The notes beneath the pieces were generated by a model. The model was not told the origin of the DNA. It did not search any database and was given only the letters and a program-made list of their open reading frames with translations. The position numbers and the translations under genes were made by a program. From Bacteriovoracaceae bacterium (lineage in GTDB: Bacteria > Bdellovibrionota > Bacteriovoracia > Bacteriovoracales > Bacteriovoracaceae): 64,000 nt of DNA. Positions 10,609 through 18,966 of this stretch are shown piece by piece. Position 1 is the stretch's first letter, and every line of letters starts with the position of its first letter. The stretch is from assembly GCA_020630335.1 (NCBI GenBank), contig JAHDBN010000001.1:124001-188000 (forward strand), given 5' to 3'.

Positions 10609-10636
10609 AAGATACTTTCTGAACGTTTACTGTCAA
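10609..10636 (-). promoter_or_regulatory. Promoter of tRNA-Trp
   Basis: On the minus strand a perfect TTGACA (10636-10631) is followed after 16 bases by TATCTT (10614-10609). The tRNA 5' end is about 20 bases downstream. This sigma-70-type promoter means the tRNA is now expressed on its own rather than with tuf. Confidence 0.7.
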
Positions 10637-10676
10637 CTATTTTTAATTTTTTCATGGATTATGCCGATCATTACAG

Positions 10677-12491
10677 GTGATAAAATATTTAATTATTGTC
10701 ATTTCAGGAGTTTCTTTTTTATCAATGTCTCAGGACTATTTGAAAAAGGATACTCTAATATCTCGGTCTCAGTATCTTATTAAGAAAAGTAAAACAGAAA
10801 ATCTAGACTCAAGAGAAACTTGTAATATTGTTAAAACAATCACACCTCCTTTTCAAACCTCAGGTAAATACCAACAAGGTGATAAAGTATATGAAAATCT
10901 TCGTGATGAAAATTCAAACATTAAAGCGAGACTTCCAGTTGGATCCTTGATTAAAACTTCTAATCTTTTATCAGATGAGATTGAAAAGGAACTCATTACT
11001 ATTCAGCAAGAAAAAATTAAACTTGCAGATTATCATTTTAGAAATATTCCTGAATATAAAAATCACAGAGAAGTTTTTCTAAAACACCTAAATCTTGATG
11101 ATATTTCATCCATTCAAACTTTAGGAGTAAAGTTTCTCAATCTTGATCAAAACTCAAAAAAGCTTTTCAGGCCTTTTGAATTACTTAAGAATAGTTTCTC
11201 ATCAAGTGAGAAAATTAAAAAATCTCAGAAAAATCTTTCTAGACTTGGAAGAGTAAGGGTAAATGTCGTTCTTTCAAATAAAAAAATTATTGATCAACTC
11301 TCAAGAATACATCCAAGTAAAAAACACGTGAACTTTACGAAACTCACAGGATCAGATGACCGACCAATTAGTTATCAAGGTGAAGATGGTTTTTTAGATC
11401 CAAACTCCTTAGGTTTATACAAAACAGGAGGTAATGTTTTTTATGTTAAAAGAAGTACTGCCTTATTCAAAACAACATGGAACGATGGAGTAGAAGAGAA
11501 TCTTGAAGGTAGTATTTTAAAATTTAAAGTTGATTTTGATTCAAATAAAAATCTTTTTTATTATCAAGCCAGGGAATGTTGTTTTAGAGAAAACACCTCT
11601 CAAGGAACAAAGAAAGTATGCCATCTTAATAAATATCTTTTTGATGTAGAAAATAAAGATATTAATGTTTCTTCAGAAAAATGGATAGATCTTACTGATC
11701 CTTGTTGCCAAGGGAATCTCTTGAATTCACTTGAAGTATTACCCCAATCTCAATATAAAAATTTTTTAAAAGTACTTGATCTTTTAAAGAGTAATGGTGA
11801 AGTAGTTAACTACGGCGATCTTGATTCTTCTCTTTTACTAGCGAAAGATTTAGCACAGAAGTCAACTCGTTTTACTTCTTCAGGTAATAAGAAAAAAGAA
11901 AAATATTCAACTATTCTAGATGATGATCTTTTAAAAATCCCTCTTCATAACCCAAGAATATTAAATATAAAAAACAAATCACGAGAAATACTTGATGGTC
12001 CTTTTAATACTTTTAATTACTCTCCTCATGAAGGAAAAAATGAATTAAATGATACTTGGGCAAAGCCTATTTCTGCTTGTGCTTTTTTACAAGTTGCTAA
12101 GAAGTGGCAAGATACTAAATGCTCAAAAGGAAAAAATCTATGCAGAATAGGTTTTGGGCATGTTTATCATCCTAGTCATTTATCCTATTTTCCTGATCGC
12201 AGTAGCACTCCTCATGAATCTCACTCAAGTGGAGAATGTTTTGATTTTAGACCTTTTACCAATAGTCCTGATCACGCTTTTGGGCCTATGGATCACAGAT
12301 ATCAAACTTATAATAGAAAACTCACTAAAGAATTTATAAACCTTTTAAAAGAATCTGGTGTTAAAGATATTGTTTTTAATGACTCTAAAATTAAGAATAC
12401 TCGATATGTAGATGGCCATCATAATCATATTCATGCTTGTTTTAAGCAAACTGATCCTGATATAAAAAAAACATGCAATAATGGCCTTTAA
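10677..12491 (+). CDS. Predicted exported LAS-type metallopeptidase (M15/M74-like)
   Basis: A 604-residue protein with an N-terminal hydrophobic segment (IKYLIIVISGVSFLSMSQ) typical of export. The long middle (about 30-440) has no family I recognise. The C-terminal ~150 residues contain SHSSGECFDFRPF (His516 and Asp523, the SxHxxGxxxD zinc motif of D-Ala-D-Ala metallopeptidases) and DGHHNHIHACF (His584/His586, the HxH zinc ligand motif, closest to MepA-type HDHHFH). This suggests a periplasmic or secreted murein or peptide hydrolase. Several cysteine pairs (CCF, DPCCQG) suit an exported protein. Start: GTG at 10677 is the only codon giving a complete signal segment; no clear Shine-Dalgarno is seen. 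Its stop directly abuts the stop of the convergent lipoprotein gene. In a predatory bacterium a role in self or prey wall remodelling is possible but inferred. Confidence 0.7.
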   Translation: MIKYLIIVISGVSFLSMSQDYLKKDTLISRSQYLIKKSKTENLDSRETCNIVKTITPPFQTSGKYQQGDKVYENLRDENSNIKARLPVGSLIKTSNLLSDEIEKELITIQQEKIKLADYHFRNIPEYKNHREVFLKHLNLDDISSIQTLGVKFLNLDQNSKKLFRPFELLKNSFSSSEKIKKSQKNLSRLGRVRVNVVLSNKKIIDQLSRIHPSKKHVNFTKLTGSDDRPISYQGEDGFLDPNSLGLYKTGGNVFYVKRSTALFKTTWNDGVEENLEGSILKFKVDFDSNKNLFYYQARECCFRENTSQGTKKVCHLNKYLFDVENKDINVSSEKWIDLTDPCCQGNLLNSLEVLPQSQYKNFLKVLDLLKSNGEVVNYGDLDSSLLLAKDLAQKSTRFTSSGNKKKEKYSTILDDDLLKIPLHNPRILNIKNKSREILDGPFNTFNYSPHEGKNELNDTWAKPISACAFLQVAKKWQDTKCSKGKNLCRIGFGHVYHPSHLSYFPDRSSTPHESHSSGECFDFRPFTNSPDHAFGPMDHRYQTYNRKLTKEFINLLKESGVKDIVFNDSKIKNTRYVDGHHNHIHACFKQTDPDIKKTCNNGL

Positions 12492-12989
12492 TTATTCGTA
12501 ACTTTTTCGGCATGAACTACTAAGTAATTTTTTGTCTTTTTTTTCAAAAGAAAACTTTACATTTTTTTGATTTTCTTTATTTAAAAATATGCTCGTTACA
12601 TCATCATGCTTGTTTCTAGTGAAAGAGAAATCTCTTCTATTTAAGCCAAAGAAACCTTTCGCTAAGATTGCTTTTACAGATGAAAAACCAGACTTAAGTC
12701 GTTGATCTACAACTCTTTGGACTAGTAAAGAGCCATTAGAAGTTTCTTTAAAAGAATATGCTATATGTTCTAATTCAAAGTTTTTATTACTATCTTGATA
12801 TTCAAAAGTGCACACATAAAGAATGTTTTCCGTATCTATTATTTTTTCAAATAATTCTGAATATGATCTAGTGAGATATACTTTTTTAGTTGTTGTCGTA
12901 ACATTGATCTTTGTCGTTTCTTCAGCTTCACAACCTATAAAGCACAAGAGCAATATTAAGAAAAGAGTTTTAATTAAGTGAATCTTCAC
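12492..12989 (-). CDS. Small lipoprotein with C-terminal cysteine (Cys-pair family, member A)
   Basis: This 165-residue protein has a lipoprotein signal peptide (MKIHLIKTLFLILLLCFIGC, lipobox Cys20), a Thr-rich linker, then a beta-rich domain. Cys60 follows the strand ILYVC and Cys160 lies five residues before the end (SSSCRKSYE), which suggests one disulfide bridging the domain ends. No known domain is recognised. The start overlaps the end of the upstream lipoprotein gene by 20 bases, so they form an operon. The layout is shared with the products at 12970-13491, 13629-14318 and 24615-24998. Confidence 0.75.
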   Translation of the reverse strand: MKIHLIKTLFLILLLCFIGCEAEETTKINVTTTTKKVYLTRSYSELFEKIIDTENILYVCTFEYQDSNKNFELEHIAYSFKETSNGSLLVQRVVDQRLKSGFSSVKAILAKGFFGLNRRDFSFTRNKHDDVTSIFLNKENQKNVKFSFEKKDKKLLSSSCRKSYE

Positions 12990-13491
12990 AATATCTCACT
13001 GCATTTATTTGATTTTTATTATTTCCAAATGATAGGCTTGCAATCTCTAGATCACTTTTATTATCATAAAAGCTTAATCCTCTTTTAGTATCTATGACAA
13101 AATCAGATCTTCTTGGAAACATAAACCATCTAATCTTCTTTGGTGAAGTAGTGGCTGCTCTTGACAAGGTTCCTAAATTATTTTTATCAGCTATTCTTCT
13201 ATGTAAAGAAATGTGTTTCTTTAGCCCTCTTAGCTGAACAGAGTAAGTAAAAAGAACAAGCCGGTTTTGTAAAGATCTATCATTTTTCTTTTCAGACCCC
13301 TCTTCACATATTGCAACGAATCTTTCACTAGGTGAGCGCTGAGCAACCATTTCAAATAGTCTTACACCTTGAAGCTTCCTATTTCTTTGGCTATTAAGTG
13401 AATTGTCTACTCTTACAGAATTAGCGTTATTGCCATCACTCCCACAAGAAATCAGAAGAGCAGTGAATAAAGTTAAAATTATTTTTTTCAT
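12970..13491 (-). CDS. Small lipoprotein (Cys-pair family, member B)
   Basis: This 173-residue protein has signal MKKIILTLFTALLISC with lipobox Cys16 followed by GSDGNN (Gly at +2, compatible with outer-membrane sorting). The body is basic and beta-rich. Cys62 lies in ERFVAIC and Cys168 is six residues from the end (VRYCEDSLN), the same end-to-end cysteine layout as its neighbours. Function unknown. Purine-rich GAAAAGGAA precedes the ATG. The terminator of the upstream lipoprotein gene separates it from member C, so A and B form their own transcription unit. Confidence 0.75.
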   Translation of the reverse strand: MKKIILTLFTALLISCGSDGNNANSVRVDNSLNSQRNRKLQGVRLFEMVAQRSPSERFVAICEEGSEKKNDRSLQNRLVLFTYSVQLRGLKKHISLHRRIADKNNLGTLSRAATTSPKKIRWFMFPRRSDFVIDTKRGLSFYDNKSDLEIASLSFGNNKNQINAVRYCEDSLN

Positions 13492-13574
13492 ATTTTTTCC
13501 TTTTCTTTATTTTAACAAATAAAGAAAAAATAAACTTCTTAGTTTATCTTATTTACAGACTTGTTAAAATTTTA

Positions 13575-13604
13575 AACAAAAAAAGCCCTCTAAAAAGAGG
13601 GCCT
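13575..13604 (-). terminator. Intrinsic terminator after lipoprotein gene 13629-14318
   Basis: GCCCTC (13602-13597 on the minus strand) pairs with GAGGGC (13590-13585) around a TTTTTA loop, followed by TTTTTTTGTTTAAA. It is a strong rho-independent terminator for the minus strand. Confidence 0.9.
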
Positions 13605-13628
13605 TTATATTTTTATTTTTTGTTTTTC

Positions 13629-14318
13629 TTATTTTAAAGAAGATTCAAAACACTGAACTTTTGTTGTACTTTTTTGATTCTTTTCAAATTGAGGGAAACC
13701 AACCCAATGAGCATCTAAAGTATCAATATAATCTTGACCTTTTTCTTCATCAAATCCTTCTCCAACTTTAATCGTATTTTCACCAAGACTTAAGATAATT
13801 CCTTCTTCTCCCTTATCATTTACACCTTCGGAAAAGTCTTCTTTGCTAACCTTTGTCTTAACTTTAAAAGTCTTTGTTTTCTTACCTCTTTTAACAAATT
13901 TTGTATTTTCAAGATCTAAAGTTCTAAAGAAAATCTTAGCTCTTCTTCTTTTTCCAAAAATACTTTTGTTTTTGAAACTAATTAATACATAATCTTCTTG
14001 AGTATCTCTACCATCTGTAAAATCAGTTCTTAATTTACAATGATAAAGGTATGTTTCATCTTTTTCTTCTTTTTGAAACTTTTTAATAAATGGTTCGATA
14101 TCTGCAACAACTGTAACTACTTCTTTCTCTCCTGTTTCAGCATCTGTAGCTGTATTATTTGTATCAATCTCATTCTCACTTCTTGTATCAGGTGTTGTCA
14201 TATCCACTACTTCATCACTTACCTTGCTATCACCTTGATCAATTTTAGTAACCTTACTACTTTTATTTCCACAACTTGCTAAACCTAATGCTAAAAGTAC
14301 TATTAAAATGTTTTTCAT
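13629..14318 (-). CDS. Lipoprotein with acidic linker (Cys-pair family, member C)
   Basis: This 229-residue protein has signal MKNILIVLLALGLASC with lipobox Cys16 and GNKSS after it. An acidic, Thr/Asp-rich unstructured linker follows (about 20-70), then a basic beta-rich domain with Cys94 (TYLYHC) and Cys223 (KVQCFESSLK, seven residues from the end). Lys/Arg-rich strands (FGKRRRAKIFFRTL) stand out. No known family is recognised. It is transcribed alone between two intrinsic terminators. Confidence 0.75.
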   Translation of the reverse strand: MKNILIVLLALGLASCGNKSSKVTKIDQGDSKVSDEVVDMTTPDTRSENEIDTNNTATDAETGEKEVVTVVADIEPFIKKFQKEEKDETYLYHCKLRTDFTDGRDTQEDYVLISFKNKSIFGKRRRAKIFFRTLDLENTKFVKRGKKTKTFKVKTKVSKEDFSEGVNDKGEEGIILSLGENTIKVGEGFDEEKGQDYIDTLDAHWVGFPQFEKNQKSTTKVQCFESSLK

Positions 14319-14424
14319 AATCTATCCTTTGTTAAAATTATTAACTTTTAATTTTCTATATAAATTCTATCTCCAGATAATGATCTGAAAGAGAAAGGAT
14401 GAATTTTTTATAATGAATGTAAAA

Positions 14425-14460
14425 AAAATAAACAAAAAAAGGGCCTCATTTGAGGCCCTT
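14425..14460 (-). terminator. Intrinsic terminator of tuf
   Basis: GGGCCTCA/TGAGGCCC (14458-14441, 8-bp stem with 2 loop bases) is followed on the minus strand by TTTTTTTGTTTATTTTTTTT. This is a very strong rho-independent terminator 30 bases after the tuf stop. Confidence 0.93.
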
Positions 14461-14490
14461 TATATAATAAAACTCTGTAATTCTAGCTAC

Positions 14491-15681
14491 TTACTCAATA
14501 ATCTCTGAAACAGTACCAGCACCAATAGTTCTACCACCTTCTCTAATCGCAAATCTTAATCCTTTCTCCATTGCAATTGGAGTGATCAATTCTGCTGTAA
14601 AGCTAGTGTTATCTCCTGGCATAATCATCTCTGTTCCTGCTGCCAACTCGATTGAACCTGTAACGTCTGTTGTTCTGAAATAAAATTGTGGTCTATATCC
14701 CTTAAAGATTGGTGTGTGTCTTCCACCCTCTTCTTTAGTTAGAATATATACTTCACACTTAAATTTCTTATGTGGCTTAACTGATCCTGGCTTAATTAAA
14801 CACTGACCTCTTTGGATATCTTCTCTCTTTGTACCTCTAAGAAGAACACCTACGTTATCCCCTGCTCTACCTTCATCAAGAAGCTTTCTAAACATCTCAA
14901 CTCCAGTAACTGTAGTTGTTGTAGACTCTTTGATTCCAATAATCTCAATCTCTTCACCAACTTTTACGATCCCTCTTTCTACTCTACCTGTAACAACTGT
15001 ACCTCTACCTGAAATAGAGAAAACATCCTCTACTGGCATTAAGAAATCTTTATCAATATCTCTTTCTGGTGTTGGAATATACTCATCAACCTTAGCCATT
15101 AGTTCTAAGATCTTAGTTTTTCCAATATTTTCATCTCTTCCCTCTACTGCTGCTAGAGCTGATCCAGAAACGATAGGAATATCATCTCCTGGGAAGTCAT
15201 AAGAAGATAAAAGCTCTCTAACTTCCATCTCTACTAACTCTAATAACTCTTCATCATCAACCTGATCTACTTTGTTTAAGAAAACAACGATCGCTGGAAC
15301 ACCAACCTGTCTAGCAAGAAGGATGTGCTCTCTAGTTTGTGGCATAGGTCCGTCTGCTGCGTTAACAACAAGGATTGCACCATCCATCTGAGCTGCACCT
15401 GTAATCATGTTCTTTACATAATCGGCGTGACCTGGACAGTCTACGTGAGCGTAATGTCTGTTAGCTGTTTCATACTCTACGTGTGCTGTATTAATTGTGA
15501 TCCCTCTAGCTTTTTCTTCTGGAGCTGAATCGATATCTGCATAAGACTTAGCTTCAAGCCCTGAAGCTTCTGCTAAAGTCATTGTGATTGCTGCTGTTAA
15601 AGTTGTTTTACCGTGGTCGACGTGACCAATTGTTCCGATATTTACGTGTGGTTTAGATCGGTCGAATTTTTCTTTTGCCAT
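14491..15681 (-). CDS. tuf: Translation elongation factor Tu
   Basis: This 396-residue protein is nearly identical in layout to other EF-Tu proteins. The GTPase G motifs are all present: GHVDHGKTT (about 19-27), [17 protein letters not shown] and the SGSALAA motif. The effector loop [13 protein letters not shown] and the C-terminal domains 2 and 3 follow, ending [10 protein letters not shown]. It delivers aminoacyl-tRNA to the ribosomal A site. It stands alone with its own promoter and terminator, not in a str operon, so it corresponds to the tufB position upstream of tRNA-Trp and secE. SD CAGGAGAG precedes ATG 15681. Confidence 0.98.
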   Translation of the reverse strand: MAKEKFDRSKPHVNIGTIGHVDHGKTTLTAAITMTLAEASGLEAKSYADIDSAPEEKARGITINTAHVEYETANRHYAHVDCPGHADYVKNMITGAAQMDGAILVVNAADGPMPQTREHILLARQVGVPAIVVFLNKVDQVDDEELLELVEMEVRELLSSYDFPGDDIPIVSGSALAAVEGRDENIGKTKILELMAKVDEYIPTPERDIDKDFLMPVEDVFSISGRGTVVTGRVERGIVKVGEEIEIIGIKESTTTTVTGVEMFRKLLDEGRAGDNVGVLLRGTKREDIQRGQCLIKPGSVKPHKKFKCEVYILTKEEGGRHTPIFKGYRPQFYFRTTDVTGSIELAAGTEMIMPGDNTSFTAELITPIAMEKGLRFAIREGGRTIGAGTVSEIIE

Positions 15682-15719
15682 TTTACTCTCCTGTATAACG
15701 TTTCAATAAATTATGAAAA

Positions 15720-15748
15720 ATTATCACTAAAATCCTCTCTACTGACAA
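15720..15748 (-). promoter_or_regulatory. Promoter of tuf
   Basis: On the minus strand TTGTCA (15748-15743), a 17-base spacer and GATAAT (15725-15720) form a strong sigma-70-type promoter about 40 bases before the tuf start. Confidence 0.75.
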
Positions 15749-15800
15749 GAATTTTACTAGCTAAATAATATTGTATTTCTTAATATGACAGATTATTAGC

Positions 15801-15875
<75 letters not shown>

Positions 15876-15945
15876 GTATGAAATTCCTAGTCTTTATAAT
15901 TTTCAAGAAAAATATTAGTATATTTATATAATACTAGGATTTTAG

Positions 15946-17631
15946 ATGTCAGAAATTATTCATGTTGGTTTAGGAAAAGAAGAAATCACGCCAGATGTGA
16001 CTGATGCTATATTTCTTGGATTCGCTAGGCCTAATCAAAAATCTTTAAATATTAAAGAGAAACTTCATGCTCGCTCATTAATCTTTAAGAATAGTGATAC
16101 TTACTGGATATATTCTAATTCAGAGATTTGTTTTATTACAAATAAGCTTTATCAAGAAGTTTATAAAAAATTAAAAGAACATGATTATTTCAAAGATCTT
16201 AAAAGAGACCAGCTGACTCTTTGTGCTCAACATACTCATTCTTCTCCGGGAGGATATGATGAGTATGCTATTTATAATATTCCAAACAAAGGTTTAATTC
16301 CAAAAGTTTTAGATCGCTTAACCGATGGGATCGTCTCATCTATTATTCAAGCTTATCGTGACCTAAAACCTGCAAATTTAGAATACAAGGAAGGTTTTTT
16401 TCAAGACGAAGATGTTTCTTTTAATAGAGTTTTAAATGCTTATATAAGAAATCCTGAAGTCTCTAATAAAAATATTAATAAAAAAGAAGCTGCTCCTAAA
16501 AAAGTTCAAATGTTAGTTATAACTAGAGAGGGAAAAAAATCATTTATTAATTGGTTTCCTGTGCATGGGACTTCTATTGGAAGTACTAATAGAGATATTC
16601 ATCCTGATAATAAGGGTATGGCTTCAAAATTCTCAGAAGAACAAGAAAACTTAGAACTCGCAGTTTTCTCTCAAGAATGTTCCGGAGACATTTCTCCTAA
16701 TTATATTAAAGAAAATGCAAAACATAGAGGGTTTAGAGGCAAATTCAAAAATGATTTTAAATCAGCTGATTTCAACGGTAGCTTGCAATCTAAAAAAGCC
16801 CTAGAAATATTAAACTCTAATCAGGGTTTTAAACTTGGGAGTTTTATTGACTCTGATATTATGTATTTAAATTTTGGAAAGCTCTCCTTTAATGAAGATG
16901 TGAAGACAACTTCTGGCGCACTTGGTGTTTCTTTTTTAATTGGATGTCCCTCTGATGGAAGAGCATTTAGTGATTTATTAGGATTCTTTCTAAAATATAT
17001 AGTTATTTTTTTAAATTCATTTTATCTTTTAAAAAGCTATTTGTTTAATAAGGAAAGATATCAAAGGAAAAAGTTATACTATAAGCTTCAGGCACCTAAA
17101 GTGGTGGTTCTGGCAACTGGAAAAAGAGAGTTTTTATCTGACTCTAAATCTTGGCTCCTGAAAATTCTTAAACTTGCCGATCCCTTAATGGGTGAATTTT
17201 CTAATCAGTACTTTAAAGGTGCTCTTAATGAAAATAGTTGGCTACAAGAAATTCTACCAGTTCAATTTAGCACCTTAGGAGAACTGCTCATTGTTTCTTT
17301 ACCTTTTGAGCCTACAACCATTGCTGGCTTAAGAATAAAAAAAGCTCTTGAAAAAGAAATTCAGCATACAAGTATTAGCCAAATCATAATCAATCCATAT
17401 TCAAATTCTTATTGTGGATACGTTACTACACCTGAAGAGTACGAAGCTCAAACTTACGAAGGTGGACATACACTTTATGGTAAATATACATTGCCTTGCA
17501 TTCAAAATGAGCTTGTTAAAATTTTTAGAATTTACATAAAAAGAGAAGAAAAAAGACAACTCGACAAATCAACTCTTCCTCCTACGTTTTCACCTAGCGA
17601 ACTAAGCAAAAGAACTAATGAATTCCTTTAA
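15946..17631 (+). CDS. Neutral/alkaline ceramidase homologue without signal peptide
   Basis: This 561-residue protein has the neutral ceramidase catalytic framework. Zinc-site AQHTHSSPGG is at 94-103 and FPVHGTS has His207. SGDISPN contains Ser250, matching the catalytic Ser of the NxGDxSPN motif. Near the C-terminus are LPFEPTTIAG (Glu) and YCGYVTTPEEYEAQTYEGG (Tyr), the remaining metal-site segments. The family hydrolyses ceramide to sphingosine and fatty acid and is usually exported. Here a TAG stop lies directly before ATG 15946 in the same frame, so no signal peptide is possible. The segment at about 345-370 (LLGFFLKYIVIFLNSFYLL) is hydrophobic and replaces sequence not typical of the family, so the protein may be membrane-attached. 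The C-terminal immunoglobulin-like domain of secreted ceramidases appears to be missing. Confidence 0.88.
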   Translation: MSEIIHVGLGKEEITPDVTDAIFLGFARPNQKSLNIKEKLHARSLIFKNSDTYWIYSNSEICFITNKLYQEVYKKLKEHDYFKDLKRDQLTLCAQHTHSSPGGYDEYAIYNIPNKGLIPKVLDRLTDGIVSSIIQAYRDLKPANLEYKEGFFQDEDVSFNRVLNAYIRNPEVSNKNINKKEAAPKKVQMLVITREGKKSFINWFPVHGTSIGSTNRDIHPDNKGMASKFSEEQENLELAVFSQECSGDISPNYIKENAKHRGFRGKFKNDFKSADFNGSLQSKKALEILNSNQGFKLGSFIDSDIMYLNFGKLSFNEDVKTTSGALGVSFLIGCPSDGRAFSDLLGFFLKYIVIFLNSFYLLKSYLFNKERYQRKKLYYKLQAPKVVVLATGKREFLSDSKSWLLKILKLADPLMGEFSNQYFKGALNENSWLQEILPVQFSTLGELLIVSLPFEPTTIAGLRIKKALEKEIQHTSISQIIINPYSNSYCGYVTTPEEYEAQTYEGGHTLYGKYTLPCIQNELVKIFRIYIKREEKRQLDKSTLPPTFSPSELSKRTNEFL

Positions 17632-17671
17632 TTAAATATTGTTTAAACTTATAGATAAGAGTCTATATCTT

Positions 17672-17680
17672 TGTTATAAT
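17672..17680 (+). promoter_or_regulatory. Extended -10 promoter of the greA-recG cluster
   Basis: TGTTATAAT at 17672-17680 is a perfect extended -10 (TGnTATAAT), 17 bases before the next ATG. No good -35 is present, as expected for extended -10 promoters. It is the only promoter-like site seen before the five-gene plus-strand run. Confidence 0.5.
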
Positions 17681-17697
17681 AAGTTTTTGGAATATTA

Positions 17698-18207
17698 ATG
17701 AATAAATTTTTAATAACCCTTTTTTTATTTTTTAGTTTGACCCTTCTAGCTGAAGATTTGTCATGTAATAGAATTGCTTACGTGAATTATCAAAAAATTT
17801 TAGTCGACTCAAGTTCTACTATAAAAGGTGATGGCCTTAAATACTTGCTTGATAAAGATCCTATTGCAAAGTCTTACTTAGAAACTTATCAACAAAACAC
17901 TCTCCCTTCTTGGAAAACAGCATTTATTAATACCTTTGGTGTCGCCCTTGCTGCTGTTGGTATATTTACCAACGGAGATTCTGGAATTACCCATAGGAAC
18001 GTATTGGTTGGTGCAGGGTTGAGTGTTATAGGTATTAACTATTTTATTAGTAGAAATAAATATAAAAAAAATGAAGAAAACCTCATGATGTCTATTAGAG
18101 AATATAATAAAAGAAATACTCCTAAGATATATTTCTCTCCAAGTGGGAAGACAGGAAGTGTTTTAAAAAACTGGAAGTTTGGATTTCAAATAGCGAGGAG
18201 TTTTTAA
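17698..18207 (+). CDS. Unknown exported protein with internal membrane segments
   Basis: This 169-residue protein has a signal peptide (MNKFLITLFLFFSLTLLA), then LSCNRIAYVNYQKI, a small helical part, and two further hydrophobic segments (about 80-93 and 100-116: AFINTFGVALAAVGIF, VLVGAGLSVIGINYFI). A basic, hydrophilic C-terminus follows. No family is recognised. Its stop overlaps the next start (TAATG), so it is coupled to the zinc-ribbon gene and lies at the head of the greA-recG operon. Confidence 0.65.
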   Translation: MNKFLITLFLFFSLTLLAEDLSCNRIAYVNYQKILVDSSSTIKGDGLKYLLDKDPIAKSYLETYQQNTLPSWKTAFINTFGVALAAVGIFTNGDSGITHRNVLVGAGLSVIGINYFISRNKYKKNEENLMMSIREYNKRNTPKIYFSPSGKTGSVLKNWKFGFQIARSF

Positions 18208-18491
18208 TGGAAACAAAATGTTGGAAATGCCAGAAATCAATAAACTTCGATGGTATAAAAGTAATGCGTACAGATGAGTGTGAAAGTTGTTATACCGATT
18301 TAAGAGTATGTAAAATGTGTGAGTTCTATGATCTTCATTCTTATAATGAATGTAGAGAAAGCATGGCCACAAGAATTGTAAATAAAGAGAAAGCAAATTT
18401 CTGTGACTACTTTAAATTAGGAGTCCCAGGAGGAAATAATAAAGAAGACCTTTTGAAAGCTGCAGAAGCATTGTTTAAAAAACAAGGATAA
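18207..18491 (+). CDS. Small cysteine-rich zinc-ribbon-like protein
   Basis: This 94-residue soluble protein has eight cysteines in metal-site spacing: CWKC (5-8), CESC, CKMC, then two single Cys (YNEC, NFCDYF). The segment CKMCEFYDLHSYNEC followed by KANFCDYFKLG is characteristic of a small family seen in Leptospira and delta-proteobacterial genomes whose function I do not know. It probably binds one or two zinc ions. Start and stop couple it tightly to the upstream membrane protein and to greA, which begins four bases after its stop. Confidence 0.75.
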   Translation: METKCWKCQKSINFDGIKVMRTDECESCYTDLRVCKMCEFYDLHSYNECRESMATRIVNKEKANFCDYFKLGVPGGNNKEDLLKAAEALFKKQG

Positions 18492-18495
18492 AAAA

Positions 18496-18966
18496 ATGAA
18501 TTTTCCTATGACTATTCCTGGCAAAGAATCTCTACAAAAAGAATTAGATGAACTAATTAAAGTTGATAGAGAAAATATAAAAGTCGCCATCGCTGAAGCA
18601 AGAGCTCTTGGCGATCTAAAAGAAAATGCTGAATACCATGCGGCAAAAGAGAAACAATCACACATAGAAGGCCGAATTGCTGAACTTCAAAATAAAATTG
18701 CAAAAGCGAAAGTTGTTGATGTTTCTAAATTATCTGGAAGCAAAGTAGTTTTTGGAGCAACTGTTACTATCTTTGATCATGAAAAAAATACTTCTACTAC
18801 CTTTCAACTTGTTGGAGAGGATGAAGCAATGGAGCATAAAGATAAAATCTCTTATATCTCCCCTCTTGGAAAATCTCTAATCGGTAAAGAAGCTGGTGAT
18901 GAAATCACTGTAAAGGCACCGAAAGGAGATATCATTTATGAATTAGAAAATGTCGAATACATCTAA
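18496..18966 (+). CDS. greA: Transcription elongation factor GreA
   Basis: This 156-residue protein has the GreA coiled coil with the acidic tip motif DLKENAEYHAAKEKQSHIEGR (the conserved Asp and Glu that stimulate RNA cleavage in the polymerase secondary channel). The FKBP-like C-terminal domain follows (ISYISPLGKSLIGKEAGDEI, VKAPKGDIIYELENVEYI). GreA rescues backtracked RNA polymerase. AAGGA lies about 9 bases before the ATG. Its end overlaps the recG start by 17 bases, implying translational coupling. Confidence 0.97.
   Translation: MNFPMTIPGKESLQKELDELIKVDRENIKVAIAEARALGDLKENAEYHAAKEKQSHIEGRIAELQNKIAKAKVVDVSKLSGSKVVFGATVTIFDHEKNTSTTFQLVGEDEAMEHKDKISYISPLGKSLIGKEAGDEITVKAPKGDIIYELENVEYI

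Noticed and set aside
14040-14282. Plus-strand frame with Cys-rich sequence inside the lipoprotein gene
   Set aside because: Opposite-strand shadow of a good lipoprotein gene with signal peptide and lipobox; low-complexity composition.
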